In this document: positions 31,135 to 32,076 of the stretch, one piece after another
How positions within the stretch are numbered: position 1 is the stretch's first letter
Layout: each line of letters starts with the position of its first letter
Origin: Azohydromonas aeria
Lineage (GTDB): Bacteria > Pseudomonadota > Gammaproteobacteria > Burkholderiales > Burkholderiaceae_C
Assembly: GCF_009760915.1 (NCBI RefSeq)
Contig: NZ_VIDQ01000082.1
Span: 285 to 32,360, forward strand
Reading direction: 5' to 3'
Length of the DNA: 32,076 bases
The notes under the pieces: model-generated
Told to the model about the DNA's origin: nothing
Databases searched by the model: none
Seen by the model: only the letters and a program-made list of their open reading frames with translations
Position numbers and translations under genes: made by a program

Positions 31135-32076
31135 ATGTACGTCTCCCACTTCGGGCTGCGCAGCGAGCCCTTCTCCATCGCCCCGGACCCGCGCTACCTC
31201 TTCATGAGCGAGCGCCACCGCGAAGCGCTGGCGCACCTGCTCTACGGCGTGCGCGGCGGCGGCGGTTTCGTGCTGCTCACCGGCGAGATCGGCGCCGGCA
31301 AGACGACGGTGGTGCGCGCCTTCCTGCAGCAGCTGCCCGCCGACTGCCGCGCCGCCTACGTCTTCAATCCGCGGCTCACCGCCGTGGAGCTGCTGCAGAC
31401 GGTGTGCGAGGACTTCGGCCTGGGCGTCATCCCGGCCACGACGGTCAAGCCGCTGGTCGATGCGCTCAACGCCTTCCTGCTGCGCGAGCACGCCGCCGGG
31501 CGGCAGTGCCTGCTGGTCATCGACGAGGCGCAGAACCTCGACCCCGAGCTGCTGGAGCAGCTGCGGCTGCTGACCAACCTGGAGACCAGCGAGCGCAAGC
31601 TGCTGCAGATCGTGCTGGTGGGCCAGCCCGAGCTGCAGCGCACGCTCGCCGGCATGGAGCAGCTGGCGCAGCGCGTGATCGCGCGCTACCACCTGGCGGC
31701 GCTGTCCGAAGGCGAGACGCGCCAGTACGTCGAGCACCGGCTGGGCGTGGCCGGTTTCACCGGCGCGCCGCCCTTCGACGCCGCGGCGCTGCGGCAGGTG
31801 CATGCATTGACGGGCGGCGTGCCGCGCCGCATCAACCTGCTGTGCGACCGCGCGCTGCTGGGCGCGTACGCGCAAGCGAAGCATCGCGTGGACCGCACCA
31901 CGGTGCGCCGGGCGGCGGCCGAGGTGTTCAACCTGCCTTCGGCCCGGCCGCGCGCGGCTGCCGTCGCGGCGGCGCTGGCGGGCGTGGCGGTGGTGGCCGG
32001 TATTGCCTGGAGCGCGCTGCGGGAGCGCGCGCCGGTGGCGGCGCCGGCCGTCGCCGACGCCGCCAGCGCGGCCTCG
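31135..32076 (+). CDS. GspA/ExeA-type AAA+ ATPase (partial, runs off the window)
   Basis: The 314 residues visible are open to the window's last base and the stop lies beyond it. The family start MYVSHFGLRSEPFSIAPDPRYLFMSERHREAL is clear. Walker A is GEIGAGKTT at 50-58, Walker B LLVIDE at 126-131, and GGVPRRINLLCDRALLGAY is the sensor-2 region at about 228-245. A transmembrane helix at about 274-295 should place the rest in the periplasm, as in ExeA, where that part binds peptidoglycan. ExeA-type ATPases help insert type II secretin or pilin assembly parts through the cell wall; relatives also sit in exosortase-linked exopolysaccharide clusters. Which role applies cannot be told, as the downstream partner (gspB or others) is outside. 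Confidence 0.88.
   Translation, partial: MYVSHFGLRSEPFSIAPDPRYLFMSERHREALAHLLYGVRGGGGFVLLTGEIGAGKTTVVRAFLQQLPADCRAAYVFNPRLTAVELLQTVCEDFGLGVIPATTVKPLVDALNAFLLREHAAGRQCLLVIDEAQNLDPELLEQLRLLTNLETSERKLLQIVLVGQPELQRTLAGMEQLAQRVIARYHLAALSEGETRQYVEHRLGVAGFTGAPPFDAAALRQVHALTGGVPRRINLLCDRALLGAYAQAKHRVDRTTVRRAAAEVFNLPSARPRAAAVAAALAGVAVVAGIAWSALRERAPVAAPAVADAASAAS

Overview
The window is GC-rich, gene-dense chromosome from a betaproteobacterium, most likely Burkholderiales and probably Comamonadaceae. This rests on protein sequence character, on the order fmdB - DUF502 - aspS - small exported protein - nudB - EEP phosphatase - clsB, on an AspRS with non-discriminating features, and on two repeat families common in such genomes. 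It looks like core chromosome: there is no phage, insertion sequence, CRISPR array, integrase or tRNA.

Layout. 1-264 is the end of an rRNA operon (23S-5S spacer, 5S rRNA, terminator). 352-3340 holds two divergent pyrophosphatase genes: soluble Ppa on the minus strand and the membrane proton pump HppA on the plus strand. 3452-7109 is a three-gene exopolysaccharide unit on the minus strand (phosphoglucosyl transferase, EpsL-type outer-membrane protein, GalE); its last two genes are visibly less GC-rich. 7266-9358 is ubiJ-ubiB for ubiquinone synthesis, followed by a sodium:solute symporter. 11123-17198 is a plus-strand block: FmdB zinc ribbon, DUF502 membrane protein, AspRS, a small exported Ala-rich protein, NudB (folate), an endonuclease/phosphatase-fold protein and cardiolipin synthase B. 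17192-18392 (minus) holds a trypsin-like exported protease and a DUF805 membrane protein. 18488-19585 is a DNA-ligase-associated-type exonuclease without its ligase. 19607-22264 (minus) is a Pat-like acyl-CoA synthetase/GNAT fusion, divergent from a universal stress protein whose stop overlaps a PaaK-like adenylate-forming enzyme. 24415-24538 is a REP-type inverted repeat pair. Then come an alpha/beta hydrolase, a YpfJ-type metallopeptidase, a DUF1801 protein, an FMN-dependent 2-hydroxyacid (lactate) dehydrogenase, a LysR regulator whose stop codon lies in a second repeat, a bacteriohemerythrin, a YbaN/DUF454 protein, a ParD-like protein with a long acidic linker, and a GspA/ExeA-type ATPase cut by the window end.

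No new multi-gene system is evident. The most interesting signals are regulatory. Seven genes share a -10-like hexamer 6-8 nt before the start codon with no Shine-Dalgarno sequence, which suggests leaderless mRNAs. An FNR/ANR-like palindrome is centred at -41.5 from the inferred leaderless start of the bacteriohemerythrin, and a second, near-consensus FNR-like box lies upstream of the universal stress protein. Together they suggest low-oxygen control of an oxygen-binding protein and a stress protein.

Intergenic stretches near or above 200 bp are 981-1198, 7110-7265, 9359-9558, 22265-22454, 24337-24588, 25381-25599 and 28127-28336. What they hold is described in the entries; 9359-9558 shows only a possible -10 box.
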